Shown here: in pieces, positions 58,672 through 64,000 of the stretch
Numbering within the stretch: the first letter of the stretch is position 1
Layout: every line of letters starts with the position of its first letter
Assembly: GCA_020284085.1 (NCBI GenBank)
Contig: JACEVL010000159.1
Coordinates: 434,501-498,500, forward strand
DNA from: Aporrectodea caliginosa
Taxonomy: Eukaryota > Annelida > Clitellata > Crassiclitellata > Lumbricidae
DNA: 64,000 bases
Direction of reading: 5' to 3'
The notes under the pieces: generated by a model
What the model was told of the DNA's origin: nothing
Seen by the model: only the letters and a program-made list of their open reading frames with translations
Databases searched by the model: none
Made by a program: the position numbers and the translations under genes

Positions 58672-61600
58672 TTCTCTGTCAGAAAGACGTTGTCTCTCTG
58701 TCTCTCTCGGTCTCTCTCTATCTCTCTCTTTCTCCCTTGTCTCTTTCTGCCTCCGTCAGTCTCTATCTCTATCTCGCTCTTGTTCTCTGTCTCTGTATAT
58801 ATCTGTGATCACATCACTGTGTCTGTCTACGTCTCAGTCTCTACCTCTGTCTTCATGTCTTTCTTTCTATGCGTCTCTTACTCATCACTTTGCATTAATA
58901 AGTTAAACTGAAGTACTAGATTGATGTGGTCTGCAGGTTTTCGCCACATTTAAGCAACCATTCTTCTGCTGAGTGTACAAAAAGACCAGTATAAATAAAA
59001 TATATCTTAACGTTTACTTTTCAATTACAGACTTCGCTAACGCTTACAGTTGATACAAGACCCGCTGTTTCAGCCATTTCTTGTGTCCTAGAACTTCAGT
59101 ATTCCGCCACTGTATCAGCGAAGCAATTAGGAATTTAGGATGGTTATTGTTGTTCGAATGTTTTTGATTTTGTTGATTGGAATTTTTCTTCAGGAGTTTA
59201 TCTGAACGGCTATCGGGTCATTGATTTGGGTGTAATTCATCGAGACGGTCGAGTGAAAGTCAGGGAAGATACAATTGTCGCCAGCCATCCGTTCTTTGTT
59301 GCTAAGCCGTAAGTTATCCGCCACCAGCATTTTAATTTTTGTTGTTGTCTCACCTAGCATCACTTCGCATTACCTCACTCTGTCTTTTTATCGTCAAAGT
59401 CAGAAAGGAAAAGTCGATCCTGAACTCGTGATAAAGAGTTCGTCGAGTCGTAATATTGCAGTCATTCACGTGGGCAGTGTTTCCGTTAGAGTCCAAAAAG
59501 AGTACGTATACTTACGTCGTGACCTAGAATTTTAGACGTACTCATTTGTAATTTTAAGCCTAGCCCGAGAAATCTGGACGTTTTGGACATTTGTTACGGT
59601 CGTAAAAACGGCCGTTTGGGCGTTAACGGAAACACTGCGCGTGGTGTTCAAATCTGCTGTAAGGTGAATGAACTGGTTCAAAGCACCGTAGGTAGAGTGG
59701 TTACGTTCTGAGCTGGCGCTAAATATAATGGAACGAATAAACGTTGTTTTGTAGGACTCCGGTCCCACCACCGACCGATCCGCCTGGACCGGTCATACCC
59801 GAACCGGGCGATGTGAACGGAGGTGGGGGTGGCTGGGACCCGATTGGCGAAGGAAACAACGTAATTGTCGTCCCAGGAATCCCGGAATTCCAGGCCGTCG
59901 GAGCTGGCCCAGTGGGTGCAGGCGACGCCGGAGAGGGAGCCAGGGCAGCTGCCGTCGCCGGAGCAATGCTCGGCATCCTGGCTGCTGCCAGTTCCATCGC
60001 TTGGGCCTTCTACAAGTTCAAGCCGGGTCTGATCGGGGCCGGCGGCGGTGGAGGATCAGGCGGCAAGTTTAGCATCTCGAACCCCGTCTCATCAGCCAGC
60101 TATCACCCGGTCAGTACCCAGGACACGCCGTTGACAAACGTCAAGGGCGGTGGCGGAGCAGGCGGTGCTTCGAGTTCAACGGGTGCGGCGGCAGCTGGAA
60201 AGAAGTATGGTTCGACGAGTTTCATGGTGGCGAAGGCTGACATGGCGAACGGTGCAGCGGCAGGAGGAGGGTCATCGGCCGTGGCCCACATGGGAACACA
60301 GACGGAAGGAGGAGGCACGACCAACTTCTCAGAGTACTTCTCTTTCTCTTCATCGTCTGCCGCCGCGGCCGCTGGAGGCGCTTCGTCAATGGCGGTGGCC
60401 GGTCACAAACCAGGAACGGTGATGAGGGCCATTCAGACGGACCTCAGCTACCAGGGTGGAGCAATGGGGGGCGGTAGCTCGGCAAGTTACTCGAACGTCA
60501 GGGACACGACGGTGACGAATATCTACAACGCCCAGCAGATGGCAGGAGACCAGGGCGGCTCCTCAATGCAAGGGTATGGCTACGGTGCTGGCCAGGGGTA
60601 CGGTGGCGATGCCTACAGTGCGTCTACGATGTCGTATGAGGCCAGTCGCGGTGGTTTAGCTGGAACAACAGGACAACAGGAGTTCTACGGATACTCGGCG
60701 GCAGATGGTGGCTACGGGGCTGGTCAGCAGGGAACAGGAGTGGCCCAGATGAGGACGATCAGTCCTCCACCAACGGATCCAAACAGTCTCTACCAGATGC
60801 GCAGCATGACTCTCAACTACTCTGCCTACAACCAGCAGAACATCTTTGGCCAGCAGCAGCAGCAGCTTCAGCAGCTGGGAGGAGTGTCCGGGACTGGACG
60901 GCCTAACCTGATGGCAGAGGAGATCCGCGTCGATTGCGTTCAGATGACGAACAATGGACGATACGTCGTCACTGGATCCATCTACGGTCCGCCTCAAGTC
61001 TGGGATATGAGGGTACGTCTGGCTGTCTGTGCCTATGGAGTCCTATGTATGTATGTATGTATGAACAGAATTACCCCATCTAATCGCATTGTTGATAGAT
61101 GAATGAACGTATGGATGGATAGATGTATGGATGGATTGGGATGTATAGAGGGCAAGAGTTCTTGTTTCAATGTATGTATTTCTTAAAGGAGACAGTAAAA
61201 CAGTTCGGTTTGTATTTCAAATAGAAAATGACGTGCTTTATCTCATGTGTAGCGATCTCTTTCAAAGCGGTATTTTATAGTTGTGCACTGGGTTTAAGGA
61301 GTCAATCATATCGATGATAATGGTCTCCTATGTTACGTACAGTTCGATAATTCGATCGCTGTCGATGTCATTTTTCGGTTCCAGAGTTCGAATCAATGTC
61401 GAAGAAATGAGAAGCTGATACGTTAACCACTAAGCAATCCGCTTACAGACTTACGTCACCTAATAGTATTGTTGTAGTTGTGTCTTGTTGGATTGATTGC
61501 AGACTGGCGAACTAGTTCGTATTATGCAGGGAGATGATTTCAGTTCAACCGACCTTCACCTTGCCAATGGTGATACGCTGCTCGTCGGTCAAGTGGCCGA

Positions 61601-63572
61601 ATTGGAACAAGCTGACCCCGGCAGCAACGTTCACTTTAGGAAGCTTCAGGTGGGCCACAAAATTCATTCATTCAGTCATTCGTTTTATCTTCTCAGCAGT
61701 CATCAACTAAATCGGACGGTCATTTGTAGACTCTTAAAAGCAATGTTTGATGAAAACAGAAAGAGATGTGGCTAGAAAGCTCATCATAAAGTGTCTTGTT
61801 TCAAAGCACATTTACTTTCATGGTGCTTTAAAGTAACGTCTCCTTACAGCAGACAGCCAGACACTAATGTAGCTAGGGAGAGGGGAGGGAAGAAAGAGGG
61901 GAAGGAGGGAAGGGGAAGGGAGAGAGAGAGGAAACTAAAGGAAGAGGGAGAAAGGGATATGTAAAGCGAGACAAAGTGACAAAGGGTGCGACAGGGAGAA
62001 ACAGAGACACAGAAACAGACAGAGACAAAGAGTACAGACGATAGACATAAATTCGTGTCTACATTTCTTTTGTTCGTCTATAGCTCTGGGACTTCAACAC
62101 CGGTCTTCCATTGGAGATGCGTAAGAACGAGCTGTGTACTGCCAGCTGTTTGATGGGCGACGGAGAGCGAATGGTGTTGGGTCGGACGGAGAAGTACGGC
62201 GGAGGGACGACGATCATCATCTGGGACGTCCTCGGCAACGAACCCCTTCGCCAGATCAAGTACGACGGAAGCGTCGGATTCGCCGACCAGATCAGTTACC
62301 TCAACCTCTCGAAGGACAACCGATACGTCATCGCCGGCTTCCAGAACTCCTTCGACCAGAAGGCCAACTTCATCTCCTTCGATCTGACGGTCAACGACTT
62401 CCATGCCATACCGCCGCAGATAACCGTCCTTGACGCCCAAGCAGAGGTCACGGCCGTCCTCGAGAACCAGGAAGCCGTAACCGGAACTCGGTCGGGTGAG
62501 CTGATCATCTGGAGCATGCGTACTGGGAAGGCACTGAGGCAGCTGGTGTCGCCGTCGAGGGATGTGTTCAGTCAGGCTGCTCACCAGCGACAGGTGACGG
62601 ATCTGTGCGTATCGAAGGATGGTCAGTTCCTCGTCTCGGCTTCGGCGGATACGACGCTGAAGGTGTGGAATCTGGAGTCGGAGAAGCTGCTTAGGACTTT
62701 GAGTGGACACAAGGACGAGGTTAGACTTCGTGGAGCTCTATTCTATTCTAATTGTTGTATAATTGGTCTTCTTTTGTTCGCCCTTCAAATAAATGTAATT
62801 TTAGACCTAATCACGAATTTGTATAACGAGCTTCCGAGAGAAACACCTCAGAGTCGTTCCCGACATACATGACAATGCAAAACCACATTGAAACAGAATG
62901 GTCTTGAAGCTGTGGTGCAAGAGACAAAGAGAGGCCAGAAACTTGAGAAAGGTTCAGCATGTGACATGTTTTTGAAATGTTGAAATGTAGTGTTTTTGAC
63001 AATGAGGAGAAAAAACATGTGAATATTTACGGGATAGATTGGAAATGACTCTAAGTACGTGATAATTTTCATAAATGATTCGGGAATGGCTTCTGAATAT
63101 GTGATAATTTTCAAAGCAGCCTGAATTGGGAATGAATTGGGAACGACATTAAGTAGGTGTCTGCTTCCAGTCTAGTTACTTATGTCCGTGCTTCTCATTA
63201 CTATTTCTCCTGCATTATAGCGAATCGTGTACTTTTAACATAGAATTGTTCCTGTTTCTTTTTTAGGTCTGGTGCTGCACCATGTCTAACGATAATGAGC
63301 TTGTAGTTTCCGGTTCACGTGACTGCACCATCCGCCTGTGGCGCCTTGATGACGGAGTACCAGTCGCCGCCATTGACGCCAGCGTCGACGTATTCAAAGT
63401 GATGCTGAGCAACAACAAGAAAACCGTCGTCGCCTTGGCTGACAAATACGGCGCTCGCAAACTGATCATGCTGCAGGTCGTTCGCTCCAAAGTCCGTAGC
63501 GTCACTGCCAGTCGGACCGGAAGCAGGGCCACGTCGCCTTTCACCCCCGCCGACGAATATCACCGATATTAG
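30779..63572 (+). CDS. Giant LamG/EGF transmembrane receptor with cytoplasmic WD40 propeller (25 exons, 3343 aa)
   Basis: Assembled exons: 30779-31517, 34872-35087, 41223-41678, 43087-43704, 44272-44907, 45306-45941, 46836-47140, 47604-47919, 48918-49529, 50078-50358, 50743-50880, 51329-51484, 52305-53100, 53664-53881, 54179-54284, 54641-55405, 55993-56112, 57081-57259, 57651-57822, 58491-58595, 59194-59308, 59755-61012, 61503-61649, 62084-62719, 63267-63572. All junctions are GT-AG with compatible phases, and the total of 10,032 nt is divisible by three. Order: signal peptide (1 to about 25), 12 LamG-like domains, 2 EGF-like domains, TM helix (about 2626-2648), low-complexity tail, WD40 (about 2950-3310), stop TAG. 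It belongs to the neurexin superfamily and is nearest in spirit to axotactin or Caspr proteins of glia and axons; orthology is unproven. It is likely a cell-surface adhesion or organiser receptor. No inactivating mutation is seen. Confidence 0.9.
33077..33319. repeat. (ATCC)n microsatellite
   Basis: About 60 uninterrupted tetramers flanked by CTGT/CTCT-rich sequence. All six frames are open through it, producing spurious His-Pro-Ser-Ile and Met-Asp-Gly-Trp proteins. Confidence 0.99.
33890..34510 (+). repeat. Polypurine tract (GGAGGA/GAAATGGA units)
   Basis: About 620 bp in which almost every plus-strand base is A or G. Units of the form GAGGAAATGGA recur, and a block of about 60 bp (GATGGAGAGGAGGACGAAGC) is duplicated at about 34232 and 34337. 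It is a candidate triplex-forming tract inside intron 1. Confidence 0.85.
34872..41678 (+). CDS. Exons 2-3: tandem LamG-like repeat R1
   Basis: Exon 2 (34872-35087) and exon 3 (41223-41678) encode residues 247-470. The Cys motif is [12 protein letters not shown], and the intron sits exactly after this motif in phase 1. Exon 3 continues with [19 protein letters not shown] and the typical end IVDEFNFW. R1 is the only repeat split by a large intron (about 6.1 kb), and at 224 residues it is longer than its five sisters (204-212). Confidence 0.85.
37091..37295 (-). mobile_element. tRNA-derived SINE with 12-bp target-site duplication
   Basis: The direct repeat GAATTGTGATGT flanks the element at 37079-37090 and 37296-37307. 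On the minus strand it begins AGTCCTGAGTGGCCGAGTGT and continues GTAGCCCGCTC and CCCGGGTCGATTCCCGG, giving tRNA-like A and B boxes. A second, degenerate head-like segment (GGCTCGGTCGCAATATAAAC) lies inside, so it may be dimeric. The duplication is direct evidence of retroposition. Confidence 0.85.
40211..40480 (-). mobile_element. tRNA-derived SINE, family A, copy 2
   Basis: The minus strand reads GACTGTATGGTGATCAGCGTG (A-box region), AGAGAGTTCAAATCC (B-box), ATTTCTGCTCCATCTGCGCC, ATAATGAGTACATTGACC, GAGGGAGAGGACTAGCCACCC and AAAGTCGCCAACACTTCATA. The order is the same as in 16088-16380. Confidence 0.85.
43087..43704 (+). CDS. Exon 4: tandem LamG-like repeat R2
   Basis: Residues 471-676, a whole domain in one exon bounded by phase-1 introns. 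The Cys motif is [12 protein letters not shown]. Other conserved blocks are [42 protein letters not shown] and LFIGRAN, and the closing strand is [19 protein letters not shown]. Confidence 0.9.
44272..44907 (+). CDS. Exon 5: tandem LamG-like repeat R3
   Basis: Residues 677-888, with a phase-1 intron on each side. The Cys motif is [46 protein letters not shown] and [19 protein letters not shown] align with R2 and R4. The 636-nt length is identical to exon 6. Confidence 0.9.
45306..45941 (+). CDS. Exon 6: tandem LamG-like repeat R4
   Basis: Residues 889-1100, phase 1 to phase 1, 636 nt. The Cys motif is [12 protein letters not shown]. It begins [18 protein letters not shown], close to the start of R6 ([15 protein letters not shown]). 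It ends [20 protein letters not shown]. The donor is the weaker AG|GTTAGA. Confidence 0.9.
45942..46835 (+). other. Intron 6: LINE 3' tail and 36-bp minisatellite
   Basis: 46095-46312 is a CR1-like LINE 3' end homologous to 18462-18665. From about 46400 to 46805, degenerate and then near-identical 36-bp units (TGGTTCTAATGTCCAGGACA followed by TGTTGTTTTAATTGAC) repeat about seven times. The array ends about 25 bp before the exon 7 acceptor, so the pyrimidine tract of exon 7 abuts it. Confidence 0.85.
46836..47919 (+). CDS. Exons 7-8: tandem LamG-like repeat R5
   Basis: Exon 7 (46836-47140) and exon 8 (47604-47919) encode residues 1101-1307. The Cys motif is [12 protein letters not shown]. Unlike R1, this repeat is split by a phase-0 intron farther along, inside the strand YSKDGK|FYAKFST. 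It ends ALL-type strands at [19 protein letters not shown]. The different split positions in R1 and R5 mean the introns arose independently. Confidence 0.87.
47490..47550. repeat. Two adjacent palindromes in intron 7
   Basis: GTCACTATATAGTGAC is a perfect 16-bp palindrome at about 47491-47506. A few bases later, GCGCTATATATAGGCT and AGCCTATATATAGCGC form perfect arms around AAATGC. Both can form cruciforms in the DNA or hairpins in the pre-mRNA of a 463-nt intron. Confidence 0.8.
48918..49529 (+). CDS. Exon 9: tandem LamG-like repeat R6
   Basis: Residues 1308-1511, the last of the six repeats, phase 1 to phase 1. The Cys motif is [12 protein letters not shown]. It contains [34 protein letters not shown] and FYIGRANTQ, and ends [18 protein letters not shown]. 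The intron after it starts with a field of GGTGAGGT/GGTAAG words (49555-49740) that resembles many decoy 5' splice sites. Confidence 0.9.
49981..50038 (+). repeat. (CTG)n repeat 40 bp before the exon 10 acceptor
   Basis: About 19 CTG-type triplets with one CAG interruption, in intron 9 next to the acceptor at 50077. The transcript strand carries CUG, which can form RNA hairpins near the branch-point region. Confidence 0.95.
50078..52400 (+). CDS. Exons 10-12 and start of exon 13: Thr/Pro linker and LamG domain 8
   Basis: Exons 50078-50358, 50743-50880 and 51329-51484, plus the start of exon 13 (from 52305). The linker [19 protein letters not shown] is likely O-glycosylated and separates the six-repeat block from the membrane-proximal LamG set. 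The LamG domain shows [32 protein letters not shown] and [11 protein letters not shown]. Introns 10 to 12 are phase 0. Intron 10 (50359-50742) is itself rich in CATCATC words. Confidence 0.82.
51995..52140 (+). mobile_element. SINE family B, copy in intron 12
   Basis: GGGACCCTGGGCAAGTCCTT (similar to Deu-type SINE cores) is followed by CACTCGCAATTGCTCATGCG, GTAGTCGAGAGCGCCTCTG and AAGGGGCGCTATAACAAG, ending in (CATA)n. The reverse copy is at 56850-56940. The body also matches the minus-strand element at 26046-26200. Confidence 0.75.
52305..53100 (+). CDS. Exon 13: LamG domain 9 and first EGF-like domain
   Basis: Residues 1704-1968. After a Pro-rich linker ([11 protein letters not shown]) comes a LamG domain with [35 protein letters not shown] and HLYIGAVD. 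The EGF-like domain follows, with Cys pattern [18 protein letters not shown] and [13 protein letters not shown]. The donor CAAG|GTTGGT leaves phase 1. Confidence 0.87.
53664..55000 (+). CDS. Exons 14-15 and first part of exon 16: LamG domain 10
   Basis: Exons 53664-53881 and 54179-54284, continuing into 54641-55405. Key blocks are [32 protein letters not shown] and [20 protein letters not shown], and a final Cys in IDNCTS that lies at an exon junction. Intron 13 (53101-53663) carries GATTAGATTA repeats. Intron 15 (54285-54640) carries a (CAT)n run at about 54337-54402. Confidence 0.85.
54641..55405 (+). CDS. Exon 16: end of LamG 10 and whole LamG domain 11
   Basis: Residues 2077-2331. The first part reads [13 protein letters not shown] and [18 protein letters not shown]. 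The second LamG reads [37 protein letters not shown] and [18 protein letters not shown], with a Cys near its end (TAGCTG). Confidence 0.88.
55441..55830 (+). mobile_element. AGTAAGTATATCCTTTATTGAA-family repeat with a nested SINE B tail
   Basis: Same block order as 17131-17394. Between AAATTTAATT and the AAGCATCCGTGTGAC block it carries an extra segment of about 80 bp (55545-55625). That segment contains TATAGCGCCTCTTCAAGAGA and CCTACTCATAGGCGC, a family B SINE tail. This gives a relative order: this repeat first, then SINE B. Confidence 0.7.
55993..56112 (+). CDS. Exon 17: second EGF-like domain
   Basis: Residues 2332-2371, one domain in one phase-1/phase-1 exon of 120 nt. The six Cys follow the spacing [16 protein letters not shown], then TCDCN, then SRC. 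The exon can be skipped without changing the frame. Confidence 0.88.
56850..56940 (-). mobile_element. SINE family B tail, reverse orientation, in intron 17
   Basis: GAGCACTTGTTATAGCGCCCC, TTCAAGATTTCTACTCAGAG and CGACTACAGCGGACACTGAA are the reverse complement of 52055-52135. It is preceded by (ATGT)n, the mirror of the (CATA)n tail there. Confidence 0.75.
57081..59308 (+). CDS. Exons 18-21: membrane-proximal LamG domain 12
   Basis: Exons 57081-57259, 57651-57822, 58491-58595 and 59194-59308 encode residues 2372-2561. Key blocks are [61 protein letters not shown] and [13 protein letters not shown]. The last donor CC|GTAAGT contains an in-frame TAA (AAG CCG TAA). If intron 21 were retained, the protein would therefore stop just before the membrane helix. 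Confidence 0.85.
57427..57606 (+). repeat. Compound (GAT)n(GGT)n(GAT)n microsatellite before exon 19
   Basis: About 180 bp: GAT units, then about 13 GGT units at 57502-57542, then about 21 GAT units. It ends about 45 bp upstream of the exon 19 acceptor. All frames are open, giving spurious poly-Asp/Gly or poly-Met/Val ORFs. Confidence 0.97.
58616..58880 (+). repeat. (CTGT)n and CT-rich simple repeat at the start of intron 20
   Basis: Begins about 20 bp after the exon 20 donor: some 12 CTGT units, then degenerate CTCTGTCT pyrimidine sequence. It is not coding. Confidence 0.9.
59755..61012 (+). CDS. Exon 22: juxtamembrane stalk, transmembrane helix, Gly-rich tail, first WD blade
   Basis: Residues 2562-2981. 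A Pro-rich stalk ([17 protein letters not shown]) and a Gly-rich stretch precede the TM helix [20 protein letters not shown], which is followed by the basic stop-transfer YKFKPG. About 300 residues rich in Gly, Ala, Ser, Gln and Tyr follow ([22 protein letters not shown]), likely disordered. The exon ends with the start of the propeller: [16 protein letters not shown] and PPQVWDMR. The donor AGG|GTACGT is phase 0. Confidence 0.88.
61503..63572 (+). CDS. Exons 23-25: cytoplasmic WD40 propeller and C-terminus
   Basis: Exons 61503-61649, 62084-62719 and 63267-63572, all phase 0. WD-type ends are VWDM (exon 22), LWDFNTG, IIWDVLG, a degenerate [21 protein letters not shown] and LWRLDDG. Typical blade cores are [20 protein letters not shown] and [18 protein letters not shown], and the GH of a classic blade is in LSGHKDE. 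Together with exon 22 this makes about seven blades. The tail [12 protein letters not shown] is short and Ser/Thr-rich. The propeller is intracellular by topology and could scaffold signalling or cytoskeletal partners. Confidence 0.88.
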
Positions 63573-63910
63573 CGGACGAATTACGTAGGGAAAGGGCGCA
63601 TCGCTCAGGGTGTGTGTGCCAGGGAGGGATTTAAAGTTATTTACCGCTCGCGTTGGTTCAGGATATTTTGAAATTGTTCATCGTCTGCTTTTGGTTGACC
63701 TTAGGATGATGGAGATTCGGTTCTGCGATGGTGCTTTTCTACCGTCGGAGATATGTTGGTGTGGGTGGTGGCAGGGGTGTCGATTCATATGAATTAGGGA
63801 AAAGGCATGTGTTATCAAATGTTTAGGCTGAAATTCAGAACGGTCAAGCCAGTGTTTATGCTTTTCATGCTGAATTTTTTCATTTGTCAGTAAGTGATTT
63901 CGTGACGTAA

Positions 63911-63931
63911 AATAAACTGATTATTAATAAA
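63911..63931 (+). terminator. Two polyadenylation signals of the LamG/WD40 gene
   Basis: AATAAA occurs at 63911-63916 and again at 63926-63931, about 340-360 bases after the stop codon at 63570-63572. No other AATAAA lies between the stop and these sites. The cleavage site would be near the right edge of the window. Confidence 0.65.
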
Positions 63932-64000
63932 TAGTAATTTATCGTCAGTGTAAGCTTTGACGTAAAAGGTAACCGCTCAGTAGCTAAATTTTAAAAGGAA

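Noticed and set aside
59401..59535. Extra exon between exons 21 and 22
   Set aside because: The frame is open, but exon 21 (phase 2) joins exon 22 directly in phase and no clean acceptor precedes this segment. RNA evidence could overturn this.

Overview
This window is nuclear DNA of an invertebrate animal. It has long spliced genes with GT-AG introns and few genes per kilobase. It also has dense microsatellites, tRNA-derived SINE copies, CR1-like LINE remnants and small inverted-repeat DNA transposons. The palindrome TAGGCCTA is scattered all over it. The species cannot be named from the sequence; a marine invertebrate is my guess, at low confidence.

Layout. (1) 185-3453, minus strand: five spliced exons of TADA1, the SAGA co-activator adaptor. 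None contains a long ORF; I found them by splice signals plus translation. The gene runs off the left edge, and its first coding exon was not located. (2) 3454-8250: repeat-rich DNA between the divergent TADA1 and BLM genes. It holds two diverged copies of one transposon family, a 640-bp element with 14-bp terminal inverted repeats, CCCGAA-rich repeats, and an approximately 510-bp minisatellite of 21-bp units carrying SacII sites. (3) 8263-12462, plus strand: a complete BLM/RecQ helicase of 1399 aa in one uninterrupted exon. A splice acceptor just upstream implies a 5' leader intron. (4) 12463-30300: a gene-poor transposon graveyard. It contains 71-105-bp inverted-repeat elements, SINEs, a LINE reverse-transcriptase fragment split by another repeat, a hAT-like and a Merlin/ISXO2-like transposase fragment, foldback hairpins and simple repeats. 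(5) 30779-63572, plus strand: one giant gene that I assembled into 25 coding exons. The exon lengths sum to 10,032 nt, all reading phases agree, and the product is 3343 aa.

The giant protein has, in order, a signal peptide, a neurexin-type LamG domain, a Cys-rich segment, and six tandem concanavalin/LamG-like repeats that share a C-x-G-[ND]-[LMI]-x-x-C motif. These are followed by a Thr/Pro-rich linker, five neurexin-type LamG domains with two EGF-like domains, one transmembrane helix, about 300 residues of Gly/Ala/Ser/Gln-rich cytoplasmic tail, and a C-terminal WD40 propeller. It looks like a neurexin-superfamily (axotactin/Caspr-like) cell-surface receptor whose intracellular end is a WD40 scaffold. 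This architecture is the most interesting item in the window.

The three genes have no evident joint pathway: chromatin co-activation, DNA repair and cell adhesion. Most long ORFs outside them are translations of simple repeats.
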